Under the pieces are notes generated by a model, which saw only the letters and a list, made by a program, of their open reading frames with translations, had not been told where the DNA came from and made no database searches. Positions 45,880 to 57,504 of a stretch of DNA of 64,000 nt are shown one piece after another. The number at the start of each line of letters is the position of its first letter. Positions within the stretch are counted from its first letter, which is position 1. The DNA comes from Rhyacophila brunnea (lineage: Eukaryota; Arthropoda; Insecta; Trichoptera; Rhyacophilidae), in the NCBI GenBank assembly GCA_022495005.1, contig JAGYXB010000020.1, positions 1,364,001 through 1,428,000 of the forward strand. Reading direction: 5' to 3'. The translations under genes were made by a program, and so were the position numbers.

Positions 45880-47956
45880 TAATCAGATTGAGCACCTTTG
45901 AATGGGGATCGATCTAGCTTGAAAAAAAATCGCATTTTGCGCATGACGTTAAATGTCATGTTTTTGGACATGACGAAGCCGAACAATTTAAAAATAAGAA
46001 AGCTAGAAGTCCAATGTATTTGGAGTTTGCTCCTGGGACACCTAAGTTGGCGCAACAAGATGCGGTTGTGTAAACGTGTTGGCTCGTAGAAAGTAAGTCA
46101 CAGTTTGTGCTTGTGATATGCATAATGTATAGAAAATCCTGTTGAATTATTTATTTTCCATCAAAATTAAGTGCATTTTGATATTGGATGTTACGAAACA
46201 GGACCATCGCTTTTTGCCGCGAAACTTTGTGCTTGGGGTTTTGTGTACTGAAGATATACAATGCTCAGGTCCATATCTAATATCAAATTATTGTCAGTTT
46301 GTAATATTGTTCAAAAGTTAACAGTGAGATTTACCGTGTTCAGTTCAGCCTGTCAAATTATTGTCAGTATACCAGTTGAACCGAAGCGACCCCGATATGA
46401 TCATTGATTATCGTTGACCATGATCGCAGATAATAAACTATCTTGATGGCTGGCTACACTTTCTGTGTTTACGGTTCAATGACGTTGATGAAACAAAAAA
46501 TCGTGAGCTGAGATGTGCTCAAAAAATCTAAGTCTAATTGACTTTCACGGTTATTTGTTATCGTATTGGGTTGCGAAATGTCACCCAAAGAAGCACGGAG
46601 AACACACGGTGACAACCTAAAATCTAATATGATAAAAAATAGTGTAATATTTAAATGTAAACATATGATTTTTCTTAAACTGCGTCCTGGATCAGTGATT
46701 CCCTACCAGGTTCCGTGGAACCCTTCGGTTATACGGTTATACGATCAGACATCAGTGTTTAGTGTTCTATGAGGATTCACAAAAGGTCGTGGATCACAAC
46801 AGTAAAGTCTATCTTTTTTCCAAATAGTATTATCTTTTTTCCAAAAGTTAATTGTTATTTATCAATCCCAATGGCAGTGTCGTCCCTTGCGGGTAGGTAA
46901 GGATTAGTTCAATCGTTGCTTAGGGATGCCACATTCAATGGAGGCGGTAAATTAAGAAAACAATGCAAATAATACAAATGTAAATAGATTCCACGGATAT
47001 ATTTTTATATGCTATACAGCTACAGAAAACGATGTCCATGAATTAACATCAATTTTGAAATTAAACATAACAAAGGGTGCCATTTTCAACCTCCTTAGAG
47101 CGGCACATCGCCTAGGCAATGTCACTACCTACTGCTTGCGCGCATATCTCGTAATTGTATCATTACTCTTACCATATTATTAGTGTGACCCAGTAGGGGT
47201 GGATTTTATAAAAGCGTTCAAGCGCTACATTTTGTTCTAGCTGCAACACGGTGTACTACATATATTATGTGGTATTATCGTGCCGTTATAGCAAATCATT
47301 GAGTTGTACAAGATACCTCACCATTAGATAGAATATCTCAATATAAAAGAGGACGTTTTCGCAGAGAATTTCAGTGTTAACCGTTATTTGAGTTCATTAT
47401 TCAACCACATCCATCGGTATTCACCTGTCGAAATAATGAAATTTCTATGAGCAGACAGCAGAATCATTAAATTTACAATATGACCCTTTTATTCTTCAGG
47501 TGCAGTGTCAATTAGTAAGTCAATTACAACTATTGTCATTATTTTTTCACAAATGTAAAATACGAACTCCGTGTTATAGGCGTCGGCCATCTCATTAGTA
47601 TTCCGACACCGGTGAATGGTTTATGGTGGAAATCCTCATCCTCTGGTATTAGTATGTCACGCGTCACATTACTTGCCCCGTCAAGTTCATTGTCATCGGC
47701 TACATTATCTTACGCAAGTTATTCAATGCTAAATTGCAGCGTGTGGGTCGGAGTCGTTCATTGAATCGTAATATTAATAGTGTATTACCATTATTCTGCA
47801 ATACTGTCGAATTAAGTTGTTGTCGAACGCTGTCAGATAATAGAAACAAACACTCGACGTATGTGCGGTCGGCAATATGACAAGCGAACGTCGGATGGTC
47901 CATTCAACCCTTTGATTTCACGGATGCAACGGTGTTTAACCTTTCCGACAGAATTA
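45880..47956. other. Non-coding stretch with a solo hAT-type end
   Basis: Near 46,693 CAGTGATTCCCTACCAGGTT followed by TTCCGTGGAACCC looks like the left end of a hAT element; no matching right end was found downstream. Frames at 45,898-46,089 and 46,566-46,772 lack recognisable domains. Confidence 0.4.
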
Positions 47957-48165
47957 ATTAAGTTTAATTTTGTTGAAGCCACTTTAAACTTAGTCAAAGC
48001 ACACTTGGGTGTGTGGAAACCTCAGACTTGAGTATCTGGTCATGTACACTTTTTGTTAGATTAATTTTGTTGGAGCCACTTTAAACTCAGCCAAAGCATA
48101 ATTGGGTGTGTGGCAACGTCAGACTTGAGTATCTGATCCTGATATATTACCAGGTCTAACTAACT
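47957..48165 (+). repeat. Diverged ~103-bp tandem duplication
   Basis: TTTTGTTGAAGCCACTTTAA at ~47,970 and TTTTGTTGGAGCCACTTTAA at ~48,066 start two units. Both then read CTCAGCCAAAGCA or CTTAGTCAAAGCA, TTGGGTGTGTGG, CTCAGACTTGAGTATCTG or GTCAGACTTGAGTATCTG. The copies differ at about one base in ten. A third, more distant relative lies at 38,318-38,405, so the unit is part of a dispersed repeat. Confidence 0.8.
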
Positions 48166-49199
48166 ACTACTGATACTTCACATCTAAACGTAGGGCGTCG
48201 TAATACGCTCGAGTGTGTGGTACCGGGCAGTTGGTTAAGTGTCTCTGTGTTGTACGTTGACTTCTGTTTATTCTAAAACAATTTGGTCGCTGTTTTGTGG
48301 CCCATATTGTGAAATAAATAATCGCGTTGATAGTTTTTTGAGTACTTACGGAATGAGACGCGACTGCGCAGTTCATTGTTCGGTCATATTTTCATAAGAC
48401 AGCGGGCTTTTTTTTTTACACATCGTTTTTGTACCATAGTACATAGTTTGTTCTTGCTTGCTACTGTTGCAAAAAAGATAATGCGCCACTGTTCATGACG
48501 TATCAGTGAGATACTTATGTACCGATAGTTTTATTATGTTTTCGATTTTACAATTAGGTAATATTATTTTATTAGCAACAAACTGAATAACGGTTCGCTT
48601 TTTTCGACTGATGGTTTTTTTTAATCAAAACTTTGTCGAGAGATATCCACTTACAGTCGACATACTATTTCTATGTAACGCATAGGAGGATTTCATAATA
48701 ACAATATAGCGTAACATGGAAATTACTCTGTTTGATAAACGAGCGCTGTCTGTCAAAAACAAACTAGCGGCCGCCATCGGCAATACATTTTTTCTCGTGT
48801 GACTCATGTTTCGTTTTCAACAGTGTCTCGCGTGATGTCCAAGGTAAAAATACTATTTTTTGTTTACGGTAATAATTGGACGTGCAATAATTACTATTAT
48901 GTAAGCAGACACGCTGGATTGATTCCATTGTTTGCTCAAATTGGAGAGCTAAATAAGGCTTATTTGCAATATCATTATGCCATGTATGTTCAAGAATTCG
49001 CACGTCATTCACTCTACTATACAGAGTTAACATCTCTGTACATATAGCGAGTTTCTCTACATATTCTTCCGACGACGCTGCAGTCTACACTGCACATTGG
49101 CCTCACCAATTTTCGTCTTCCGTTCTCAACGGTATTGATATACCAAATATATAATTATATATACTTGTATTCTTTTTAACACTGCAGCCAGGCCATTGC
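48166..49199. other. Non-coding stretch, no supported gene
   Basis: At 48,834-48,846 ATGTCCAAGGTAAAAAT gives an ATG followed by a good splice donor, but this is far too little to claim an exon. Short frames overlap on opposite strands at 48,764-49,047. A NotI-like GCGGCCGC word lies at about 48,768. Confidence 0.4.
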
Positions 49200-49365
49200 C
49201 ATTAGGCCCAATGATAATAGTGTAGTGAAACGTATCGAGTAATTAGTAATATAATTGAAACAATCACAAACGCCCAGGCTTTATAAATATATTGTGACCT
49301 CACCGGGTCGAACCCGGGGCCCCCGGATGAAGGGTCGCCTCTTCGCCAATCAACACCTTCAACAT
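49200..49365 (-). repeat. tRNA-derived SINE-like copy (minus strand)
   Basis: Read on the minus strand, TGATTGGCGAAGAGGCGACC resembles an A box and CCCGGGTTCGACCCGGTGAG contains a B box (GGGTTCGACCC). The distance between them is about 35 bases. The remainder, TATTTATAAAGCCTGGGCG onward, does not match the other SINE-like copies, so it may be a different family. Confidence 0.55.
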
Positions 49366-49815
49366 ATTTTAATTCGATAAAAGTCGGAAGTACATTGAAA
49401 CATGTACATACGTGTAAGGTTTCAGCTAAGACCCTGTGGGTTTGCTTATTTCTTCTGTATGTGGTTTACCTATTCAGCCGTCAGTTTCTTTACTGCGATT
49501 AGAGTACTTCCTTTAAGTTGCCTTTGGTGCGATCCTTCCTCCTAGTAATAATGGTGGTAGGCTTCATGAACTACGATGGTCTCATCGCTCTGTCTCCGCA
49601 ACCCATGTATTTGACGCCGATGATTTTGACTACAGGTCCACAACACCCAATAATATCGATTGCCTTGATGACAACACTGGAAACGAACCGTGGACCAAAT
49701 CAAACGCGATTCCCATTCACTTCTAAGATAAGCATGGGGGCATATATTATGCAGTCAAGATTTTTTACGAGGTAATTGATCATCCGCCTAACTCTTCGCT
49801 CTCGTGGGTTGGAAG

Positions 49816-50469
49816 CAGGGAATCCAATCCCGGACAATTTTCGATACCTATGAATCCCGGGATTAGTAAACATAATCCCGAAACCTTGGGGATTGATTTT
49901 TTTTTATCAATCACATATCAATTAGGATGTGTACAAATTTATGATAGTGAAGTGTATGTACCTGCACATGTCACAGGGGGAGTCGCCAGATGCTCACGGA
50001 TAATAAACAACCATTTTTTGTTGTCATACGCCGTAATAACATCAGAAAAAAAATCGTTCATTTAACCACCTAGACGGCCATTGACGTTCTGGCACGCGAA
50101 TTGCGTCTAACCACCAGTGCCACTGACGTGCAGGCAGCAGGCACTTGTTTCAACGCCGAATTTTATAAATGTTATCTTTTCTTATATAAAAAATGTTTTT
50201 CTTTCAAATTATTATCTATATTACAATGTTATTTACTCCATTAAACCCATGTATTTCTAAGATTGAACGTACACAATATTAATATTAAATGTCTTAAATA
50301 GTATAGATTATACTAGAACTTTTTGACGGATTTTATCAATGCTATTTGTATAAATAATATATATATATATATATATATTAACTATCGAAAAAAACGTTAA
50401 TCCCGGGATCGTCAAATTGTAATCCCGAAATCCCGGGATTAAAATTTTGGCTCGGGATTGGATTCCCTT
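49816..50469. mobile_element. hAT-type MITE, ~654 bp, with internal (AT)n
   Basis: The left end CAGGGAATCCAATCCCGGAC pairs with the reverse complement of the right end AAGGGAATCCAATCCCGAGC. Both ends continue with several AATCCCGGGATT palindromes (for example ATGAATCCCGGGATTAGT on the left and TCCCGGGATTAAAATTTTGG on the right), likely transposase-binding repeats. The flanks GTTGGAAG (49,808-49,815) and GTTGGAAT (50,470-50,477) agree at 7 of 8 positions. An (AT)11-like tract lies at about 50,358-50,379. No transposase frame is present. Confidence 0.85.
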
Positions 50470-50477
50470 GTTGGAAT

Positions 50478-51494
50478 TACACTTTTCGCAATGAACAATA
50501 TGCACTTTATGCATTTCCTTCTATGAAGTTTACGTTATTATTTATTTATTGAGTAGGACATTAGGTTACGTGTTTCGTGTAACGAATGGAGTCGATCAAA
50601 TCTACAAATCATTTTTCACTTTCCGCCACTGAAAAGAAATCAAAGAAACACCGGATTTCACAGTTGGCCCAATGCAAAAGCGAAAGTCGCGCTCGAGTGC
50701 CTCATTTTTTTCATACCATTCTTGTTATTATAAAAGTTTTATAATCATTTTTCTATCTTCGGCCGGTGAGTATATTTACCTTCTCGCTTGCTTGGTTGTG
50801 TAATGGCGCGCTATTATTTGACCATTTAATGGTGCAACAGGTAAACCAAAAGCACTCGCTCTGTCATTGTATTCGGTTATTTATTTTTCGTGGTGATATG
50901 AGCTGTTTGTAATCTATTGAATGTCTAAATATCTCATTAAACGCACGCAAAAAGTTAAGTTTATCCACTCAGATCAAATAGTTTGGATTCTAATTAGGGA
51001 GATCCACTTTTGTATTACAACACTTGATGGTAATTTCAAAACATTTTTGGTGTGGTTATATCGGTAACCGTTGAATAACGGCGAGTATTGTAAACAAGAT
51101 AAGGATTTAGATTATAGACGTCTGGTTATGACTTGTGATATTTGCTATAAATGAACCTGTAATGTGAAAAATTTTGTAACTAAGTTGTCTCAGTGACAAA
51201 TATGTTGAATTTTCTTCTGGATTAACCCTTCTTTGGTTTCTGGCATGATCCAGTTTGATGTATGTGCCATTTTTGTACACAGGAAAAAATAATATAAGGT
51301 CTCTCTTTTCAGTTTTTATTTAAAATAAAATTAATGTTCCTATTGCTCTTATTTTTGCTACATAATATATAAATATTTTAGACTCGATATCTCTGGTGGA
51401 AGGATTTCTGCAATATCTTTGCTTGCATCTATGAATCAGGAATATTTTCTCTAGGTTAGGAACTTTTTATCAGATAAATAATACACCTAACACC
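50478..51494. other. Non-coding stretch, no supported gene
   Basis: I see no coding frames, TIRs or tRNA-like boxes. Confidence 0.4.
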
Positions 51495-51580
51495 ATCATC
51501 ATCATCAGCCTGGATCAATCTACTGCTGGATGGAGGTCTCTCCAAGCCGGTTCTATTTTCCTCGGTCATGTTGCCGCCTA
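51495..51580 (+). repeat. Fragment of the RTE-like interspersed repeat, third copy
   Basis: CCATCATCATCATCAGCCTG, then CTACTGCTGGATGGAGGTCT and CTCGGTCATGTTGCC, the best-preserved of the four copies. The antisense of CTGCTGGATGGAGG...C resembles codons for the conserved end of RTE-type reverse transcriptases. Confidence 0.65.
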
Positions 51581-51584
51581 AATT

Positions 51585-51835
51585 GCGAATTATGATGGTA
51601 ATGTCAATTATTGATTATCTTCGAATGCAATGCGGTAAACCAGCTCGCATTAAATGAAGATTTTCGTTTCCTTATTTCTTTCAAATTATTACCATTTATT
51701 TCAATATGCAACAATCGTCATATTTTACAAACAGTTTATCATATTCCATTATGAGCAATAACTAGCACTACCGTTGAAGTTTACAGTTTCGTGTCACGGC
51801 CTGACTATTATATAGATAGTAGGCCTTGGTTACCA
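51585..51835 (+). repeat. Dispersed repeat, copy with an empty MITE site (paralogue at 57,505-57,900)
   Basis: It shares with 57,505-57,900, in order: AATTGCG.ATTA.GATGGTA, TCAATTATTGATTAT-like, AATGAAGATTTTCG, TTA..CCATTTATTTAAATATGCAACA, ACAAACAGTTTA.CATAT and ATGAGCAATAA. After GAGCAATAACTAG this copy continues directly with CACTACCGTTGAAGTTTACA, whereas the other copy carries a 141-bp insertion at that point. Confidence 0.82.
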
Positions 51836-54480
51836 CATATTTCCGCTGAATATTACCATCTCGCTGTTCCGCAGACCTATTATACTTATTACAGGTATAG
51901 GTATCTTGCGGAACGTGTACTGCATCTTGGGCCAGCGATTGTTTCTCATTCGACCTGTGTGTTCTGCCCATTTCCATTTAAGGTTTTTGTTCCCTTATCA
52001 AACGGTTTCATATTTTTGTCCGTGTGCGTTATGCCCACCCATAATAATATATAATATCTAAGTTGATGTATTTAAAATCGTTACGGGTTTGCTATCACTG
52101 TCTTGGGATGTTTGTTCAGTTTCAATTTTTTTTTTAAATAGCCTAGCATTATGCATATCGTAGGTTTACCATTACAAAACCACACTCATTCATTCATTTC
52201 ACGGTAATCCTGTTTATTTTTCGTAGAATACCTACCAAGTTGCATTAGATTAATATATAATTCGTAAATTTGTTTACCTTTCATTAAGTATCTGGTTGCA
52301 TTTAAATAAACAACGCTTCGTCCATATTTGTATTTGTTTAGCAATCATATTATTATCATGTCAAGCATGTCCAGCTTAAAGTACACTGTGATATATAAAA
52401 TTATTTTTTGACTCGTTTCTTTCTCTACTAATTTGACTTGACTGTACCTTTTATTCTAAAAGTCATATTGTGCACGTCTTGAATTAATAATTTGTTATGT
52501 GCTCAATGGGTCTTTTAAATAAATAAAACTAGCAGTGATCTACCATACTCTACCAATGCATTCAACTTGAATAAACGTAGGTAGGTACCTGTATTTCGCC
52601 TACGTCACTGGGGTATTTCAAATTAAACAACACCAAATTTTTCATTATCACAAAGAAATGTTCTATTTGCCATTCGTCGTAGAGTTTTGATCTTCTTTTT
52701 TACTCGTCGTCAAACTATTCTCCTACTGTGCAATGAGCCTACTGCGCGACGGTAGGGGAAACAACTACGCACCTGTTTAAAGCACGGGGTTTCACATTTT
52801 CTCTTTCTCTCACTCCTGCGACAGGGCGTAAGTGTACGAATATTTATCGTGTGATACGACGATGTTACACGGCCTTCCTCGTGCTTGATTTGAATGAATA
52901 GTTGGCTCTTCCCCTTAAAATCAATGGAATCTGATTATATTATTACTACACGCTTTTTACACTTTCACAACTCAATTCCTATAATCCATACCGCGACCGA
53001 CGCGTTGGACGTCGCCTGTTATAAATAATGTCAATACGTCTCCTCGACATTGACATTGATTCCAATGCAGGTGGCGGAATTTCACTATTTGTGATTAAGA
53101 GATTGGAAAATCAGGCAATACACAGATATCGGACTGTCGTTCAAACACTTTTCGACGTGTCTCTTTTGATCCTGCGCTTTATTTAAAAAATATATGATCT
53201 GACAGCTGTTTTGTTTACACTCGTTAATCTGTTGCACATATTCCACCTTTTAATATGACACATCAGTCACAATAATAATAAGCATTACTTGGAATTGAAT
53301 AATATGTATCTATTATGTTATTTTCTGTGCATGGTTAGCGTTTTTAATGCCAAAAAACAATAATGTATTTCTCAAACAAAAAGGGGGAAGTTGACCATAA
53401 AGTGCCCGCGGTTCCGCTCCGATACCACTCCGCCCGTACAATGTAATTTAAATAACATTTTTTTGTTTTGTTTTAGTTCTGTGTGACGTGCGTAGGTATG
53501 TTTACGCGTTTCGCCTTTGCAGTGCTTACTAAAGTGATGGGACATGATGGGACAAAAGTGGTGTCATAAGTCAATAATCCTTGGGTATTAAAATACAAAA
53601 CTCTGCTTTGAAACACTAGTTATATTAGGTGTACAATTTTTAGTAAGTAAAGAGTGAAGCGTTCTGAGACAAATTTAGCATAGAATAAAACAACATACTA
53701 CAATGATTCTCTTGAGAGAAAGATATATTTCTGGGTTACATGTAAATTGTACGTATACCATTTTACCGTAGCACAGTTCGCCGTGAGATTTCTTAAAGGA
53801 AAGAGATGACAGTGTACTATAACACCGAGATGAAAAAAATACGCGTTCTGTATTTATAATTTAATTACATACTTACTTATCTTCTACTGTCTTTCCCTTG
53901 TATTTCGGTAGTATTAATTTGAATTTTGTAAGTGTTTTAGGTACAAGTCGTTTAACAGGAAGCCAGGCGGGAACCGCACCTATTTTCTTAGCCGATTTTC
54001 GCAAAATTAATGAATTCAAGAATAAATATTGTCTTCTATCTGCTGCTTGTCTGATTCAGACGTCAAGTTCTTTACTGATGTTCCCTTACTTATCAGTGGC
54101 TACCCAATACGTAACCACATGTGGCCGCGACAGGTGGTAAACACTGCATTTCCATAGTTTTGTATGAGTGTATGCTACGTCAAAATGCGTACGACCCCCG
54201 TTCTTACTAAACACAGCACCTTATCGCGCCTCGTCGCTTCCACCGCTTACCGATTTCGTCTCGCACAGCAAACAAGTTCAGATTATCCGCAAGTCGAAAG
54301 CCGCAAGCATCACAGGGTGGAGTGCGTGCGGGATGATAACGAAGGTCGAGCCCATCGATTAGCTGGGGATTTATCGACGTCCGTCAGCGAGTTACATACT
54401 TTTGACGTAGGACGCAGTGTGCGGTTATCACCGGTCGTAGCCACAGAGATGACCGTGTATGCGGTAGGGTAGTTTTTATA
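51836..54480. other. Non-coding stretch, no supported gene
   Basis: A CpG-richer segment at 54,120-54,480 contains overlapping plus-strand frames of 102 and 64 codons with no recognised domain; overlapping frames in a GC-rich segment are expected by chance. No TIR elements were found. Confidence 0.4.
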
Positions 54481-55684
54481 GTACCGATCATTAGAAGGCT
54501 ATATGCGTTTGGGCCTTGTTGTTGCAGGAGAATTTTGCTTATGTCTGCAAAGTAATTAATTGTACTATGCTGCTAATTTACCACTTTTAGTATAAGAATT
54601 TTATGCGCACGCAGATGATCATATCGGCGCGACAGTGAACAAATTAACAATCTTGATTTTCAATTGATTTTACTTGCCTGACTCCTTTGTATCGTGACTT
54701 TTTCCGGCCAGAATTCTAAGTGGACGAGAATTCGGTGTTGTAAATATATTCGCCCTTGAACCAGACTCAATTCCAGAAGTTCAGATTACATCTCTTGCTC
54801 TCGGCTTAAAAATATTTCCGGTCACGAAGGGTTTTATGAATTTTATCGACAATCTTCTATGCGTTTTTACAAGCATTAGATTTAGGTTCTAATAAATTGG
54901 GATTGCTGTAATCCTGTTTCAAGATTAGAACACAAACATAATTTTATTTAGGTACCGTTTATTTTGTATTTTTGTACCATGACAATATGACCATACATCT
55001 AGTCAACAGTTTTTATTAAATTCATTCTCTTACTACATGTTATTATAATATGATTCGTTGCAATTAGATTAGGACTAGACTACTACAGTAACACTAGAGG
55101 CAGTGTTTTTTAATCTCTGTGCATAACATACTTATTTTATGTAACGTTTTTAGTATGGTTAACACTATATCGACCCTTAATCGGCAGAACAACGTAAGCG
55201 ACAATTCATAAATTTTAGAGGAGAAGGTTTTTTCTTAATTATTTCCGTAATTAGTTCTAAAAATGAATTCTGTTAATGTGGTTACTAATAATTGGTTACT
55301 GCCTATACGGAAATTATAAAACAATTGCATTAATGCTTTTAGTTTTCGAGATAGTGGCGGTAACGCTGTTTTGCTTATGTCTATGACGCGATATTTTTTC
55401 CAGGCATGTCGCTTACGCTATTTGGCGTAGTTGTTTTTATTTATAAATTTCATGCTAATTATCATGCCAGGGCATTAATAATTAAGTATTAAAATAAATA
55501 ACATAAGTACCCATTTATTTTACGAAAGGGGGCGTTGTTAAATAAATTAAAAATACTTTTTAAATTAATATTTTTGCTTGTAGATACTTAACCACATAGG
55601 TAAAATAAAAATAAATGATTGGGACCTACTAATTATGATAAAATAAAATTGTAATCTTACAAAAAAATTATTGTCCCTTATTTT

Positions 55685-55802
55685 TTAAGCAGTAATCGCT
55701 GTATTATCCTCATTCGCATCTTCCTGATCGGATTCCGGTAAAGTATCTTCCACTGATAATCTATGTGGCAGTTTCATAAACTCATCCGTCATCTCTGAGG
55801 GA
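55685..55802 (-). pseudogene. Probable C-terminal end of the same transposon protein
   Basis: A minus-strand frame reads SEMTDEFMKLPHRLSVEDTL, then PESDQEDANEDNTAITA and a TAA stop at 55,685-55,687. The acidic tail just inside the element end on the coding strand is consistent with a protein C-terminus. Family assignment rests on position, not on a recognised motif. Confidence 0.5.
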
Positions 55803-56210
55803 TATTACATTTAACACGGATACTTTTAAGATCGTTATACTCGATCTCCGATATTAGTGATTTAGCACTATACAGCAAGGGTGGCTGGCGTTTAAAGCAT
55901 CACAGCATTTGATCGGGATCTTATGACATTTTCTAGGTCTAACAGTTTAGTCCTACTGTCACCAGAGTAGGTACAATATTTGGTAAGTTTTTTTTTAAAT
56001 TAAGTATGCCTTTTGTAATTCACCAAATTTAATTTTGAACTTTGAAGCAATGCAAGAAGCAGCGAGAGATTTCCAGTCACGGAATTCTGCATATGAAATG
56101 ATGACCTAGCGTTGGAAATGATGGTGGGTCATTCTGATAGTGCCCAAACTACTCTGATTATAAATGACTCAATTCTCGCATGAATGGAATCGACCAGCAT
56201 CGTAGTACGA

Positions 56211-56433
56211 CCAGTGGGTCTATTCTATACTTTATCGACCGCTAAAGTGATAGATATTATCAAACTTAGGGTAGGTTTGTATAAAAGTATTAGTACTTAT
56301 TGCAACAATTACAATCAACGTATTGTAAATGTTACAATAAGTGCTAATTATATGTTACAAACCTACTCTAAGTTTGATAATATTTATCACTTTATCACTT
56401 TAGCGGTCGATAAATACAGAATAGACCCACTGG
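56211..56433. repeat. 223-bp hairpin inside the 2.3-kb transposon
   Basis: CCAGTGGGTCTATTCT at 56,211 pairs with AGAATAGACCCACTGG ending at 56,433. Pairing continues through TTTATCGACCGCTAAAGTGA, ATTATCAAACTTAG.GTAGGT and TAGTACTTATTGCAACA-like sequence to near the centre, with an extra TTTATCAC on the right arm. Arms are about 105 bp. It separates two pieces of the decayed transposase, so it is probably a foldback MITE inserted in that gene. Confidence 0.85.
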
Positions 56434-56528
56434 TAATAGAAAATGTATTTCTATCAATTCAATGAAAGTTGAATTTTTCATAATATAAGATAGCATAGCC
56501 AGTGTTGCCCGGTTCTTATTCTGACCAA

Positions 56529-56960
56529 TCACAGTATAATAAATCCTTGATTTTTTCCCGCTTTGTCAGTCCTATCCAAAGATTTGTGCATTATTTCGGA
56601 GATCTCATTACTGCCACGTTTACCATCAGTTTCACCCCATAAAAAGCAGTATCCATTATTTTTTCCACTTTCATAGATACTTTCATTATAGTATGCGTAT
56701 TTTCGACTACGGAGTTTTTTGCACCTTCTCGAAGTCAAAACTTGCGCACAAAACATCATTGTGATTTTTACTTTTGGCCAGATCATTAAAGAACATCTCC
56801 TTGCATTTATCCTTTATGGTAAGGGGACATTTCTAAGTATCCATTTCAATTAGCCGAAGTCTCTTGTCACCAGAAATATTTGTTATTTTCTCGCAAAAAG
56901 AACACTATTATCTTTTTTGGTAGATGAAAATCCAAGTTGAACTTACTGTCCATTAAATAC
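56529..56960 (-). pseudogene. Transposase-like remnant (insect DDE-like family, name unknown to me)
   Basis: On the minus strand, with frameshifts and stops, I can follow CPLTIKDKCKEMFFNDLAKS, then NDVLCASFDFEKVQKTP, then RKYAYYNESIYESGKNNGYC and FLWGETDGKRGSNEISEIMH. This order (Lys/Cys-rich helix, 'L.FDLQK.L.TP', 'YY....Y..G..N...C..W.E...KRGSNEI.S...K.L') matches a large family of uncharacterised insect proteins encoded by DNA transposons. The aspartate of FDFEK and the glutamates of GET and NEI are candidates for catalytic residues by inference only. The gene is disrupted and non-functional. Confidence 0.65.
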
Positions 56961-57504
56961 GTTTCTGAAAACATTCTGAATCACGACATTAGTGGATTCA
57001 TTCAAAGAATCCAAATTTTCAGTATAAATTTTATATATATTTTCAACATTTCAAAAATCTACAGGAAGATACTATTATTCGTAGATTATTCCGATAGTAG
57101 TGAGTTGAAACGGCGGGTAATTATTGTTTAATAAACTCTATTACCAGGTTTATTTTATCTCAGCCAGTTTTACTGGACGGCGCGAGCTTTGCTCCCAAAT
57201 CGGTTTTCGCACAACTCACTACCAGACGGACCACCGAATAAACCGTACCGTAGCTTACACTATCAAATAACGTCGGTTACGTTGTTTTGCTCTACTTTAT
57301 AATGCGGTACAAGTTAAAACGCTAAAAGGCACAGACCCTAAAAAGATGTCATGCGAATGAGATCGGGCACTAATATTTTTGTCACTTACGCGCTAGGTGA
57401 TATTGAACGGTTCTCAGTTTAAAACGCAATTTACCAAAAAGTGTCGCTTACGTTGTTCTGCCGATTAAGGGTCGATATTATTCTGGCTCAATTATACAGT
57501 TCGT

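Larger units (their letters stand above)
55168..57477 (-). mobile_element. DNA transposon, ~2.3 kb, with 35-bp TIRs and decayed transposase
   Basis: The left end ATATCGACCCTTAATCGGCA continues GAACAACGTAAGCGAC, and the right end is its perfect inverse (GTCGCTTACGTTGTTCTGCC, then GATTAAGGGTCGATAT), about 36 bp identical. Further copies of the inner TIR word occur at 55,408 (GTCGCTTACGCTATTTGGCG) and 57,253 (GTCGGTTACGTTGTTTTGC), probably binding sites. Protein remnants lie on the minus strand at 56,529-56,960 and 55,685-55,802. A 223-bp hairpin sits between them. The flanks (ACACT / TATTC) show no clear target duplication, so the superfamily is open. Confidence 0.85.

Noticed and set aside
48799..49047. 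Exon starting ATGTCCAAG with a GTAAAA donor
   Set aside because: Three codons before a donor-like word is too little evidence. The longer frame reads through it and overlaps an antisense frame.
49280..49360. Functional tRNA gene on the minus strand
   Set aside because: B-box-like GGGTTCGACCC is present, but the acceptor stem cannot be paired and no anticodon loop of normal shape is seen.
54164..54472. 102-codon plus-strand frame in a CpG-richer segment
   Set aside because: A second frame of 64 codons overlaps it on the same strand. Such pairs are expected where stops are rare, and no domain was recognised.
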